Of a DNA stretch of 64,000 nt, positions 26,162 to 38,870 are shown in pieces. Source of the DNA: Megalobrama amblycephala (lineage: Eukaryota; Chordata; Actinopteri; Cypriniformes; Xenocyprididae). The translations under genes and the position numbers were made by a program. Position 1 is the stretch's first letter. Every line of letters starts with the position of its first letter. The notes under the pieces are model-generated. The model had not been told where the DNA came from, searched no databases, and was given only the letters and a program-made list of their open reading frames with translations. Location: assembly GCF_018812025.1 (NCBI RefSeq), contig NC_063062.1:40161840-40225839 (forward strand). The letters run 5' to 3'.

Positions 26162-26451
26162 TTAAGTATTATTTAAATAATGGTAATTTTTATCTACTAA
26201 AATAATCAGGTTTACTTGCCAGTCCATTTCTGGTTTGGAAAAAAAAAAGTAATTTTGAGAGTTTTAAATGAGAAACAAAAGCATGGTTATAAGCAATTAT
26301 GAGAAATAAAAAGTCACATTGTGACATATGAAGTCGCATGTGAGATACAAAGCTTGAGACATTAAGATCTCTTCTGAACCTCAGATTACTGGAGACATCA
26401 GCAAACTATTGATCTCATGAAGGGAAATGAGCGGGTTAGGGGTGGACCCAC

Positions 26452-26595
26452 CGTGCTGGTGCTGGTCACAGGCTGACGCTGTGGCGTTGAGTCCTGGAGA
26501 GGACGGAGCCTCCACCGCCTCCATTATAGGAGGACTGGTGTTGAGCTGCCCAACCGGAGGAGGCCACGGCAGATCCTTTATGACTTTAATCTCTA
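26452..26595 (-). CDS. shf: shf coding exon: proline-rich PWPPPVGQL block
   Basis: 144-bp exon, phase 1 in and phase 1 out. The acceptor follows a pyrimidine-rich tract ending CTCTCTGCAG, and the donor is CACG|GTGGGT. The first codon is completed across the junction as Val, giving KAFA-V-EIKVIKDLPWPPPVGQL. The proline-rich PWPPPVG core could be an SH3 or WW ligand, which is an inference from composition. The rest (NTSPPIMEAVEAPSSPG...CDQHQH) is low-complexity linker that I would expect to be poorly conserved. The plus strand just right of the exon, 26600-26760, is GA-rich (AGAAAGGGAG-type). On the gene strand it forms a long polypyrimidine tract that helps mark the acceptor. Confidence 0.93.
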
Positions 26596-27383
26596 CTGCA
26601 GAGAGCCAGACAGAACCAGAGAAAGAGAGGAGGAAAGAGGGATGGAGAAAGGGAGGGCAGGAGAAAGGAGAGAGGAGCGTCAGTGAAGGCAGGATCAGGT
26701 CAGCAGGGCAAACAGTCACAGACTTGGAAACAGGAAACAGGAAGGAAACAAACAGCAATGCAGAGCGTTCAACCCTATAAAACCTACTTTTTCCTCCATA
26801 TTCTCACTATATGAGCCATAAAAGCCTGATGCATCAAATATGATACTCAACACAAATATATATATATATATGCATTATTTTTTCGATTTTTGGGAACAGA
26901 TTTTTCTGATTATTATGTCAGGCTTTACAGGGTTAACTAATAAAACACTGATAAGCACTCTGAGAGTGAGGTGAACAGAGTCGACTCCTAGTAAAGACAC
27001 TAAGAAGTCTTTGTGGGATTCAAATGATTATTTTTTCCATATTATACGGGTCATTAGGAACACACACACACACACACACACACACACAGCACCTCCTCCA
27101 TATGCTGCTTTCATTACAGACGTGTCAGATCTTGTCTAGTGTGTTATTCAAAGACAATAAATGGAGTAAACAAATGCACTTTTCTCTTTCTCTCTCTATT
27201 AATGCAGCTTTCCTGGATGTAATCTTGTCCAAGTGCAGCCATCCGGTGACAGCAAATCTATTCTAGTGAACATCCCACTCGTTTACAAGAGAAGCGGATC
27301 CATATCATAACAGAGAGAGCATGAATCTGTCTGGACCCTAATACAGCTATATTCATGAACCAAAATATGTTATACTAAGTTAT
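26596..27383. other. shf intron: GA-rich tract then unique sequence
   Basis: 26600-26700 is GA-rich (polypyrimidine on the gene strand) beside the acceptor. (TA)n lies at 26857-26871 and (CA)n at 27060-27088. Otherwise no feature. Confidence 0.5.
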
Positions 27384-27999
27384 TAAAGTGCCCCTATTAT
27401 GCTATTTTAAAGGGAGTCTCCTACATTAAGTTTACATGCATCCAAGGTCAAAAACACTTTAATTTTCTCATAATATCCACTGCAGCATCAGCTCTTTTCT
27501 CTCAGTGTCTGAAACGCTTCGATCAGAGATTCGGTCTCTCTAAACCCCGCCTTTCTGAGAGCTGCTCTGCTGTGATTGGTCAGAAACCAAACGCTCATTA
27601 TCTTATCTGAATCCCAGCTCTTGATTCACAGTGATACGAACAGTAACGATGGCGTCGGTTTTACCGTATCAGTCTCATCAAAGTGGATTTGCTTTGGTCT
27701 TCTCGATATGAACAGTCTCAGATACAACTACAGTGATTGAGGGCGGGGCAAAGAGACGCTGTTCAGCCAATGAACACCAGAGGTGGGCATTATGCAAATT
27801 AGTTCCAAACCTACATAGATTCAGCAGGAAGTGAGACTGAATTACTGATGACTCGCTTCAGTTCAGAATCGATTCTTTCTTTCAGGAGACAAAAACTCCA
27901 TTTATCTGATCTCTGAAACAGAGCTTTTACAGTCACAAACAGCTTTATTACACACCACATGAAAGATAATATGTGAAAAAGCAGAAAAGAGGCACTTTA
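27384..27999. mobile_element. MITE, 616 bp, TAAAGTGCCCCTATTATG family
   Basis: TAAAGTGCCCCTATTATGC at the left and AAAGAGGCACTTTA at the right are inverted termini. The body contains CCCCGCCTTTCTGAGAGC, GCTGTGATTGGTCAGAAA and GAGGGCGGGGCAAAGAG, that is, CCAAT- and GC-box-like motifs. It is related to the deleted copy at 6919-7284 and more distantly to 30098-30604. Confidence 0.85.
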
Positions 28000-28313
28000 A
28001 AACACTAAGGATCCACAATATTAAAAATCTTGCATAGACCAATCATTATTTTCATGGTTGATAACCGACAAATGGCTGATAATAATATAATACAATATTT
28101 CAACTAAAAAATCATGCACCAAAAAATGCAATCATTTTAAATGGTAAAAGTGAATGTACAGTATGAAAAACAGACATTTAACAGTCTTATTAAATGATTG
28201 ATTAGCATTTTTAAAGATTAATTTAAATGAGTGTTCAATGCTGACAAAGGTGATCTATATGTAAACATACAGGAAATGAGCATGCACAATTAAATATTCT
28301 ATATATACAGTGA

Positions 28314-28586
28314 TAGGGATGTACGATATATTGGCCACAATATCGGTATCGGCCGATATATGTTCATTTTTAATGTTATCATTATTGGCCCAATAAAAAA
28401 AATTGTCCGATATATTAAAGCCGATAAATAATGGATTATTTCCTTTAGCTGAGACATTTCAGATGTGCACTGTTTGCATTGAAGGTTTTGAATTGCTTGA
28501 AATATATCGGCCAATTATTTGCTTTCAAATATAAAGAATTATCGGTTATCGGTATCGGCCAAAATGTTCATATCGCCGCATCCCTA
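28314..28586. mobile_element. hAT-like MITE (TAGGGATGTACGATATA family)
   Basis: TAGGGATGTACGATATATTG and ATATCGCCGCATCCCTA form the inverted ends, and the interior is rich in ATCGGTATCGGCC/GGCCGATA inverted motifs. About 273 bp, non-coding. Confidence 0.75.
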
Positions 28587-28643
28587 TCGACAGATAAAGA
28601 TCAATTAAAATATATTGCACCATTATAATGTGTCTCCCAATAA

Positions 28644-29312
28644 AGGCCATTGCACACTGAGTCCAAAATTTTCGCATGCATTTTTTCGTATTCGTAATCC
28701 TAAAAATTCGAGACCTTGCACACTTAGTCCGATGCGTATTAATGAATGCGTTGCGAAAAAAAACAAAACAAAACAATACAAAATGAAGTCTTCAAGCAGT
28801 AAGCATGATTTAGTTGTCCTCTTTCTCCTTAAAAAGAGGAAATATTGGGTCCATCCAATTTCAAGATTGCATAGAGAGAAGGGAGAATTCACCTCATCAA
28901 GGAGCTGCATTATTATCCGAGCGTTTCAAAGTTTACTTCAGGATGTCAGATGCTCAGTTTGATGCTTTGCTACTGGCACAATCTGTCTTTATATTCGGTC
29001 TCTTTGTATTCCTCACGTTGTTTGTCATTCAGTGCTGCTGTTTTGTGCTGTAGGCAACGTGGATCAACTTGTCAGATGGCATTCTGGATTTTTGCGTTCG
29101 CATACGTTGGCTCTGAATTGTCAAAACGTCTCTCAAAATGCATGCCACGGATGCGAAAAATGCAGAAAATCGAACCTGATCCGAATATTTTTTTGACGGA
29201 CAAAGGTTTCGGAGGCAGTGTGCAAACGCGATTTAAATAACGTGAGGTCGAATTTATTTTTTAACGTGCGAAAGTTTCACATGCGAATTTCGGACTCAGT
29301 GTGCAAAGGCCT
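28644..29312 (+). mobile_element. PIF/Harbinger-type element, 669 bp, TAA target duplication
   Basis: TAA at 28641-28643 and 29313-29315. The termini AGGCCATTGCACACTGAGTC and GACTCAGTGTGCAAAGGCCT are inverted, with further pairing of TTTTCGCATGC and GCATGT/GCGAAAG inside. A 3-bp TWA-type duplication is characteristic of PIF/Harbinger. A coding remnant lies inside. Confidence 0.88.
28803..28990 (+). pseudogene. N-terminal fragment of a Harbinger/HARBI1-type transposase
   Basis: The reading KRKYWVHPISRLHREKGEF followed, in another frame, by SERFKVYFRMSDAQFDALL resembles the N-terminus of HARBI1-like transposases (R-x-Y-W-V-H-P, then F-x-x-Y-F-R-M-S). A frameshift lies between them near 28895. 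The DDE catalytic domain is absent, so the fragment cannot be active. Confidence 0.75.
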
Positions 29313-29315
29313 TAA

Positions 29316-30097
29316 AGCACACAAAAACAACACTGAAGGACAGTTTAATGTACTGCAAAGAATCACATTGTACATCTACAGTACAGTGCAAATAATCAAG
29401 GTTCTGTGTGGTACTTGTTTTGTTATTAGCATAGCTTGTAATGACATGGTGACTATATTAGAACTTCATTAGAAAGAGACATGACTGCGCACATCTGTGT
29501 GTTTATTCATTCGTGGCAACATTAGCCACAGTTTCTTTGCATCTCGACTCCTCCCAGTGACCAGTTCTGTATGTGAATCGACTCCACTGCACCAGTTAAT
29601 TAAAAACACGACAGAGTGAGTCCGTGAGCACTGGGAGTTTGTTGTGGAAGAAATGAGACGTCGCTGTCACTTAAGCCCCGAGCTGTGTCTCTTTATTAAT
29701 GAAACACGGAACAAATCCCTTCATTTTGCTTTCTGTGCATCTTCTCCCTGTCGGTGTGCTGACAGAAACAGAGCTCGGCACGACACACAATCCAAAACAA
29801 ACACCAGACACAAACAGAACCGCTCCCGGAGGCCGGACGGATGCGAACGCACAGTGAAACTCAAAGCAAACACACTTGTGATTCATTTGGCATCGGCTGC
29901 TCTCAACGCTTGACAGGAGAACGAGCAAAACTGCCAGCGCATCTAGAATAAAGCTGGCAGCTTGTTGACCGCCCTGTCAGGCCGCCGTGCGTTTTACGAG
30001 ACGATAAACGGACTCAAGCTCTCGGTTATGAACTCGCCCTTGTCTTTGACTCCAGAGGGGAATCATTTAACAAACTTCTAGGAGAGAGAAATAAACA
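29316..30097. other. Unique shf intron sequence
   Basis: No exon or repeat family recognised. It is GC-richer at 29650-30050 than its surroundings. Confidence 0.45.
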
Positions 30098-30604
30098 TTA
30101 AAGAGGACCTATAATGCTTGATGTTGTTTTTGTGCTCTACTAGAGCAGGTTTTCATGCTTGAATGTTGATTATTTTCCTCATATTCTCCATTGTTGCAGC
30201 TCCTCTCTTCCCAGTCTGTCAGTAACGCTCTGTTTAGTTCCTGTCTCTATGAAGCCCCTCCTTCTGAAAAGCACAATGTGCTCTGATTGGCCGGCTGGAG
30301 CAGTGTGTTGTGATTGGTGTTTGGGAAATGCCCCGCCCCTTACCATAACCACCAGTTTCAACAGACTACTAACTAACTCAACCAGGCCCCGCCCCTTTAT
30401 TCTGCGCATGAATTATTTAAATGAGGAATATTCTGACGTGTTTATTCCCGGAAGAAAACTAGAAGAAGACTACACTGGAGGCGTTTCAGGGAGAAACATT
30501 GACACTGATAAAGAGAAGAACTCCCACTGGAGGGACTCTGGAAACCTTTTTCATGCTCAAACAGCAGCATTACACACTAAAGAAAGATGATGCATAATAG
30601 GTGA
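30098..30604. mobile_element. MITE, TTAAAGAGGACCTATAATG family
   Basis: TTAAAGAGGACCTATAATGC at the left pairs with GATGCATAATAGGTGAG at the right. The interior holds several ATTGG/CCAAT boxes and CCCCGCCC motifs. The 143-codon frame at 30159-30590 is inside the MITE and has no family signature. Confidence 0.75.
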
Positions 30605-31559
30605 GAATCTCGAGCCAGCAGAATAACGCTCTTCTGAGAACGATGAGCATTGCTCACCAACGGCGTGATATGATGGCAATTGACAGAGCCGCCATTATCC
30701 GTTGGCTTTTTGCTGAATTGTCCCGATCTAGAGAGTGAGAGTGAGGTCAGCCTTTTTGACAGCTAATATAATAACTTCCTCCACAGCGGGTGAAGTAAAG
30801 GCCTGCCAGCAGCCTGATTAAAGAGCTAATTCTCATTCGGCTCTGCAGATTAGCGTGTAATTGTTTTGGGAGAGGGAAGCTTCGTCTCTCGTCCCCCGTA
30901 GGAAGGCAGAGAAGTGAATTCGCACAGGTCGCACACATTCGCTGACACTCAGATAAGATGAATTGTGTATCGCAGCTCTTCCATGCTGAAGGTGAAGTCG
31001 GTTAAGAGGCTGTAACGCTTCTTGCGTTAAGCCAGAAAGCATTTGCTGGCGTCTTTTGAAAAGCGCTCGCCCTGTGGTAATGCAGCATATTGTGAGGATT
31101 AGTGCATTTTACAGCCTTGGCAAAATCCCTCATGCTAAATGACTGTGTTGGTAAACAGGAGCTCTGGAGGAGGAGGTGATGTTTTGTCTTCATTTCAGGG
31201 TGTTTTCACACTTTGCTCCAATTTTGGCTTGTACTGTATGTGAAAACTCGAAATGTACTGAACCGAGACTATCTAAGGAAGTAGTTGAACAGAAGTTTGC
31301 ATACATTTTTGCATATTCAAACACACAAAATGAACTTTAAACGTTAAAGCTTAAATGAAACTAACTGAGAGGTGGGAGGTGATATTGATGGTTTGCTTTA
31401 GGTACGCTATGCTTATATTGTGCATTGCTTTATATCCATAACCACATGAAGCCAAATGAATTTGTCCATTACAGGTTCCCACAAAAGATCATTTAAAGTC
31501 ATTGTTGTGTTAACTGAGAAAAACATCAAATAGACATTCAAATATCTTTAGAATTTTTT
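30605..31559. other. Unique shf intron sequence with a strong conserved non-coding candidate
   Basis: 30620-31190 is non-repetitive and dense in homeodomain-like and TGACAG (MEIS/TGIF-like) motifs: CAATTGACAG near 30678, TTTTTGACAGCTAATATAAT near 30750, GATTAAAGAGCTAATTCTC and GATTAGCGTGTAATTG near 30816-30862. Conservation itself cannot be tested here. Confidence 0.45.
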
Positions 31560-31672
31560 TATTTTTATTTCATTCAACATAGAATTTATTACATTTAAAC
31601 TTTGGGCTTGAACAGCCATGAGGGTGAGTAAATGATGACTGATTTTTCATTTTTGGGTGAACTATACCTTTA
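31560..31672. mobile_element. Right end of a common fish DNA transposon
   Basis: GAGGGTGAGTAAATGATGAC followed by ATTTTTGGGTGAACTATACC and TTTAA is the reverse complement of the widespread terminus AAAGGTATAGTTCACCCA. No left terminus found. Confidence 0.65.
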
Positions 31673-31872
31673 ATGGGTTTTTTATGAATATGGAAATATT
31701 AAATATGATTTAATGAAATGATACTCTAAATAGGAAACTAAAACTACCAGTAGGTGGTGGTAAATGTAGACAATATTGTGTCTAAAATATATCACAACAT
31801 TAACTTCTTATTTATAGAATTATTGTATAATATCAGTTTCACATTTGCACTTGTGCTATTCGGGACAGAAAT

Positions 31873-34800
31873 ATCACTCGTGTGATATTGCGGCCGTTAC
31901 TCACGTGATATTGTGTTTGTTACTCGTGTGATATTACGTTCGTTACTCGTGTGATATTGTGCTTGTTACTCGTGTGATATTGTGTTCGTTACTCGTGTGA
32001 TATTGTGCTTGTTACTCGTGTGATATTGTGTTCGTTACTCGTGTGATATTGTGCTTGTTACTCATGTGATATTGTGTTTGTTACTCGTGTGATATTGTGC
32101 CTGTGACTTGTGTGATATTGTGCTTGTTACTCTTGTGATATTGTGTTTGTTACTTGTGTGATATTGTGCTTGTTACTCTTGTGATATTGTGTTTGTTACT
32201 TGTGTGATATTGTGCTTGTTACTCTTGTGATATTGTGTTTGTTACTTGTGTGATATTGTGCTCGTTACTCGTGTGATATTGTGCTTGTTACTCTTGTGAT
32301 ATTGTGCTCGTTACTCGTGTGATATTGTGTTTGTTACTCGTGTGATATTGTGCTCGTTACTCGTGTGATATTGTGCTCGTTACTCGTGTGATATTGTGTT
32401 TGTTACTCGTGTGATATTGTGTTTGTTACTCGTGTGATATTACGCTCGTTACTCGTGTGATATTGTGCCTGTGACTTGTGTGATATTGTGCCTGTGACTT
32501 GTGTGATATTGTGCTTGTTACTCGTGTGATATTGTGTTTGTTACTCGTGTGATATTACGCTCGTTACTCGTGTGATATTGTGCCGGTGACTTGTGTGATA
32601 TTGTGCTTGTTACTCGTGTGATATTGTGCCTGTGACTTGTGTGATATTGTGCTTGTTACTCTTGTGATATTGTGTTTGTTACTCGTGTGATATTACGCTC
32701 GTTACTCGTGTGATATTGTGCCGGTGACTTGTGTGATATTGTGCTTGTTACTCGTGTGATATTGTGCCTGTGACTTGTGTGATATTGTGCTTGTTACTCT
32801 TGTGATATTGTGTTTGTTACTCGTGTGATATTGTTCTCGTTACTCGTGTGATATTGTGTTTGTTACTCGTGTGATATTGTGTTTGTTACTCGTGTGATAT
32901 TACGTTCGTTACTCGTGTGATATTGTGCCTGTGACTTGTGTGATATTGTGCTTGTTACTCTTGTGATATTGTGCTTGTTACTCGTGTGATATTGTGCCTG
33001 TGACTCGTGTGATATTGTGCTCGTTACTCTTGTGATATTGTGCTCGTTACTCGTGTGATATTGTGTTTGTTATTCGTGTGATATTGTGTGTGATATTGTG
33101 TTTGTTACTCGTGTGATATTGTGCTCGTTACTCTTGTGATATTGTGTGTGATATTGTGTTTGTTACTCGTGTGATATTGTGTTTGTTACTCGTGTGATAT
33201 TACGTTCGTTACTCGTGTGATATTGTGCTCGTTACTCGTGTGATATTGTGTTTGTTACTCGTGTGATATTACGCTCGTTACTCGTGTGATATTGTGTTTG
33301 TTACTCGTGTGATATTACGCTCGTTACTCATGTGATATTGTGTTTGTTACTCGTGTGATATTGTGTTTGTTACTCGTGTGATATTGTGTTTGTTACTCGT
33401 GTGATATTACGTTCGTTACTCGTGTGATATTGTGCCTGTGACTTGTGTGATATTGTGCTTGTTACTCGTGTGATATTGTGCTCGTTACTCGTGTGATATT
33501 GTGCTTGTTACTCGTGTGATATTGTGCTTGTTACTCGTGTGATATTGTGTTTGTTACTCGTGTGATATTGTGCTCGTTACTCGTGTGATATTGTGCTTGT
33601 TACTCGTGTGATATTGTGTGATATTGTGCTTGTTACTCGTGTGATATTGTGCTCGTTACTCGTGTGATAGTGTGCTTGTTACTCGTGTGATATTGTGCTC
33701 GTTACTCGTGTGATATTGTGCTCTTTACTCGTGTGACATTGTGCTCGTTACTCGTGTGATATTGTGTTCGTTACTCGTGTGATATTGTGCCTGTGACTTG
33801 TGTGATATTGTGCTTGTTACTCGTGTGATATTGTGCTCGTTACTCGTGTGATATTGTGCTTGTTACTCGTGTGATATTGTGCTTGTTACTCGTGTGATAT
33901 TGTGTTCGTTACTCGTGTGATATTGTGCTCGTTACTCGTGTGATATTGTGCTTGTTACTCGTGTGATATTGTGCTCGTTACTCGTGTGATATTGTGCTTG
34001 TTACTCGTGTGATATTGTGCTTGTTACTCGTGTGATATTGTGTTCGTTACTCGTGTGATATTGTGCTCGTTACTCGTGTGATATTGTGCTTGTTACTCGT
34101 GTGATATTGTGTGATATTGTGCTTGTTACTCGTGTGATATTGTGCTCGTTACTCGTGTGATATTGTGCTTGTTACTCGTGTGATATTGTGCTCGTTACTC
34201 GTGTGATATTGTGCTCTTTACTCGTGTGATATTGTGCTCGTTACTCGTGTGATATTGTGTTCGTTACTCGTGTGATATTGTGCCTGTGACTTGTGTGATA
34301 TTGTGCTTGTTACTCGTGTGATATTGTGCTCGTTACTCGTGTGATATTGTGCTTGTTACTCGTGTGATATTGTGCTTGTTACTCGTGTGATATTGTGTTC
34401 GTTACTCGTGTGATATTGTGCTCGTTACTCGTGTGATATTGTGCTTGTTACTCGTGTGATATTGTGTGATATTGTGCTTGTTACTCGTGTGATATTGTGC
34501 TCGTTACTCGTGTGATATTGTGCTTGTTACTCGTGTGATATTGTGCTCGTTACTCGTGTGATATTGTGCTCTTTACTCGTGTGATATTGTGCTCGTTACT
34601 CGTGTGATATTGTGTTCGTTACTCGTGTGATATTGTGCTTGTTACTCGTGTGATATTGTGTGATATTGTGCTTGTTACTCGTGTGATATTGTGCTTGTTA
34701 CTCGTGTGATATTGTGTGATATTGTGCTCGTTACTCGTGTAATATTGTGCTTGTTACTCGTGTGATATTGTGCTCGTTACTCGTGTGATATTGTGCTCGT

Positions 34801-37800
34801 TACTCGTGTGATATTGTGCTCGTTACTCGTGTGATATTGTGCTCGTTACTCGTGTGATATTGTGCTCTTTACTCGTGTGATATTGTGCTCGTTACTCGTG
34901 TGATATTGTGTTCGTTACTCGTGTGATATTGTGTTCGTTACTCGTGTGATATTGTGCTTGTTACTCGTGTGATATTGTGTGATATTGTGCTTGTTACTCG
35001 TGTGATATTGTGCTTGTTACTCGTGTGATATTGTGTGATATTGTGCTCGTTACTCGTGTGATATTGTGCTTGTTACTCGTGTGATATTGTGTGATATTGT
35101 GCTCGTTACTCGTGTGATATTGTGCTCGTTACTCGTGTGATATTGTGCTCGTTACTCGTGTGATATTGTGCTCGTTACTCGTGTGATATTGTGCTCGTTA
35201 CTCGTGTGATATTGTGTTCGTTACTCGTGTGATATTGTGCTCGTTACTCGTGTGATATTGTGTTCGTTACTCGTGTGATATTGTGCTCGTTACTCGTGTG
35301 ATATTGTGCTCGTTACTCGTGTGATATTGTGCTCGTTACTCGTGTGATATTGTGTTTGTTACTCGTGTGATATTGTGCTCGTTACTCGTGTGATATTGTG
35401 CTCGTTACTCGTGTGATATTGTGTTTGTTACTCGTGTGATATTGTGCTCGTTACTCGTGTGATATTGTGCTTGTTACTCGTGTGATATTGTGTGATATTG
35501 TGCTCGTTACTCATGTGATATTGTGCTCGTTACTCGTGTGATATTGTGCTCGTTACTCGTGTGATATTGTGCTCGTTACTCGTGTGATATTGTGTTCGTT
35601 ACTCTTGTGATATTGTGCTCGTTACTCGTGTGATATTGTGTTTGTTATTCGTGTGATATTGTGTGTGATATTGTGTTTGTTACTCGTGTGATATTGTGCT
35701 CGTTACTCTTGTGATATTGTGCTCGTTACTCGTGTGATATTGTGTTTGTAACTCGTGTGATATTGTGTTTGTTACTCGTGTGATATTACGTTCGTTACTC
35801 GTGTGATATTGTGCTCGTTACTCGTGTGATATTGTGTTTGTTACTCGTGTGATATTACGCTCGTTACTCGTGTGATATTGTGCTTGTTACTCGTGTGATA
35901 TTGTGCTTGTTACTCGTGTGATATTGTGTTTGTTACTCGTGTGATATTGTGTTTGTTACTCGTGTGATATTACGTTCGTTACTCGTGTGATATTGTGCCT
36001 GTGACTCGTGTGATATTGTGCTTGTTACTCGTGTGATATTGTGCTCGTTACTCGTGTGATATTGTGCTTGTTACTCGTGTGATATTGTGCTTGTTACTCG
36101 TGTGATATTGTGCTCGTTACTCGTGTGATATTGTGCTTGTTACTCGTGTGATATTGTGCTTGTTACTCGTGTGATATTGTGTTCGTTACTCGTGTGATAT
36201 TGTGCTCGTTACTCGTGTGATATTGTGCTCGTTACTCGTGTGATATTACGCTCGTTACTTGTATGATATTACGCTCGTTACTCGTGTGATATTGTGCTTG
36301 TTACTCTTGTGATATTGTGCTCGTTACTCGTGTGATATTGTGTTTGTTACTCGTGTGATATCACGCTCGTTACTCGTGTGATATTGTGCTTGTTACTCGT
36401 GTGATATTGTGCTTGTTACTCGTGTGATATTGTGTTCGTTACTCGTGTGATATTGTGCTTGTTACTCGTGTGATATTGTGCTCGTTACTCGTGTGATATT
36501 GTGTGATATTGTGCTTGTTACTCGTGTGATATTGTGCTTGTTACTCGTGTGATATTGTGTGATATTGTGCTTGTTACTCGTGTGATATTGTGCTCGTTAC
36601 TCGTGTGATATTGTGCTTGTTACTCGTGTGATATTGTGCTCGTTACTCGTGTGATATTGTGCTCTTTACTCGTGTGATATTGTGCTCGTTACTCGTGTGA
36701 TATTGTGTTCGTTACTCGTGTGATATTGTGTTCGTTACTCGTGTGATATTGTGTTTGTTACTTGTGTGATATTGTGCTTGTTACTCGTGTGATATTGTGC
36801 TCGTTACTCGTGTGATATTGTGTTTGTTACTCGTGTGATATTGTGCTTGTTACTCGTGTGATATTGTGCTTGTTACTCGTGTGATATTGTGTTTGTTACT
36901 CGTGTGATATTGTGTTTGTTACTCGTGTGATATTGTGTTTGTTACTCGTGTGATATTGTGTTTGTTACTCGTGTGATATTGTGCTCGTTACTCGTGTGAT
37001 ATTGTGCTTGTTACTCGTGTGATATTGTGTTTGTTACTCGTGTGATATTGTGTTTGTTACTCGTGTGATATTGTGCTCGTTACTCGTGTGATATTGTGCT
37101 TGTTACTCGTGTGATATTGTGCTCGTTACTCGTGTGATATTGTGCTTGTTACTCGTGTGATATTGTGTTCGTTACTCGTGTGATATTGTGCTCTTTACTC
37201 GTGTGATATTGTGCTCGTTACTCGTGTGATATTGTGTTCGTTACTCGTGTGATATTGTGTTCGTTACTCGTGTGATATTGTGCTTGTTACTCGTGTGATA
37301 TTGTGTTTGTTACTCGTGTGATATTGTGCTTGTTACTCGTGTGATATTGTGCTCGTTACTCGTGTGATATTGTGCTCGTTACTCGTGTGATATTGTGCTC
37401 GTTACTCGTGTGATATTGTGTTCGTTACTCGTGTGATATTGTGCTTGTTACTCGTGTGATATTGTGCTTGTTACTCGTGTGATATTGTGCTTGTTACTCT
37501 TGTGATATTGTGTTCGTTACTCGTGTGATATTGTGCTTGTTACTCTTGTGATATTGTGCTCGTTACTCGTGTGATATTGTGCTCGTTACTCGTGTGATAT
37601 TGTGTTTGTTACTCGTGTGATATTGTGCTTGTTACTCGTGTGATATTGTGTTTGTTACTCGTGTGATATTGTGTTTGTTACTCGTGTGATATTGTGCTCG
37701 TTACTCGTGTGATATTGTGTTTGTTACTTGTGTGATATTGTGCTCGTTACTCGTGTGATATTGTGCTTGTTACTCTTGTGATATTGTGCTTGTTACTCAT

Positions 37801-38644
37801 GTGATATTGTGTTTGTTACTCGTGTGATATTGTGCTCGTTACTCGTGTGATATTGTGCTTGTTACTCGTGTGATATTGTGTGATATTGTGCTTGTTACTC
37901 GTGTGATATTGTGCTTGTTACTCGTGTGATATTGTGTGATATTGTGCTCGTTACTCGTGTGATATTGTGCTTGTTACTCGTGTGATATTGTGTGATATTG
38001 TGCTCGTTACTCGTGTGATATTGTGCTCGTTACTCGTGTGATATTGTGTTCGTTACTCGTGTGATATTGTGCTCGTTACTCGTGTGATATTGTGTTTGTT
38101 ACTCGTGTGATATTGTGCTCGTTACTCGTGTGATATTGTGCTCGTTACTCGTGTGATATTGTGCTCGTTACTCGTGTGATATTGTGTTTGTTACTCGTGT
38201 GATATTGTGCTCGTTACTCGTGTGATATTGTGCTTGTTACTCGTGTGATATTGTGTGATATTGTGCTCGTTACTCATGTGATATTGTGCTTGTTACTCGT
38301 GTGATATTGTGCTTGTTACTCGTGTGATATTGTGCTCGTTACTCGTGTGATATTGTGCTCGTTACTCGTGTGATATTGTGTTCGTTACTCGTGTGATATT
38401 GTGTTTGTTACTCGTGTGATATTGTGCTCGTTACTCGTGTGATATTGTGTTTGTTACTCGTGTGATATTGTGCTCGTTACTCGTGTGATATTGTGTTCGT
38501 TACTCGTGTGATATTGTGTTTGTTACTCGTGTGATATTGTGCTCGTTACTCGTGTGATATTGTGCTTGTTACTCTTGTGATATTGTGCTCGTTACTTGTG
38601 TGATATTGTGTTTGTTACTCGTGTGATATTGTGCTTGTTACTCG
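31873..38644. repeat. 23-bp minisatellite array, ~290 copies (6.8 kb)
   Basis: The unit is GTTACTCGTGTGATATTGTGCTC (23 bp; positions 1-20 read GTTACTCGTGTGATATTGTG). It starts in degenerate form at 31873 and ends abruptly in CTTGTTACTCGCATTTTTGC. Variants are mainly TpG or CpG at the two CpG sites, plus ATTACG for ATTGTG and CCTGTGACTTG units. Some units carry an extra 10 bp (GTGATATTGT). A CTCTTTACTCG variant recurs at 33721, 34214 and 34569, spaced 493 and 355 bp (21 or 15 units plus 10 bp), showing higher-order blocks. Non-coding, within a shf intron. Confidence 0.98.
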
Positions 38645-38784
38645 CATTTTTGCCCTGATTTCTTGAATTTTAGGGTCATTCTAACTGCATTCTCCATCAC
38701 ACAATGAGTTGTTGCCCTGCTTCATGTTCATCACCAATCAAATTTATGAAATGTAAGATGAACTATGCAGGTCTGTTGCGGGGT

Positions 38785-38870
38785 GGATGTGTTAAATCCG
38801 TTAATAACGCGTTACTTTTTCCCCCATAACTAATTAATTAAATTAACATGTTAAATCAACAGCCCTAATA
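38785..38870. mobile_element. hAT-like element end
   Basis: GTTAATAACGCGTTACTTTT and then GTTAAATCAACAGCCCTA at the right end match a fish hAT-type terminus (TAGGGCTGTTGATTTAAC on the other strand). Truncated on the left. Confidence 0.55.

Noticed and set aside
30159..30590. 143-codon frame
   Set aside because: Wholly inside a MITE with inverted ends and no family signature.
31873..38644. Regular direct repeats reminiscent of a CRISPR array
   Set aside because: The units are head-to-tail with no unique spacers, and the DNA is vertebrate intron. It is a minisatellite.
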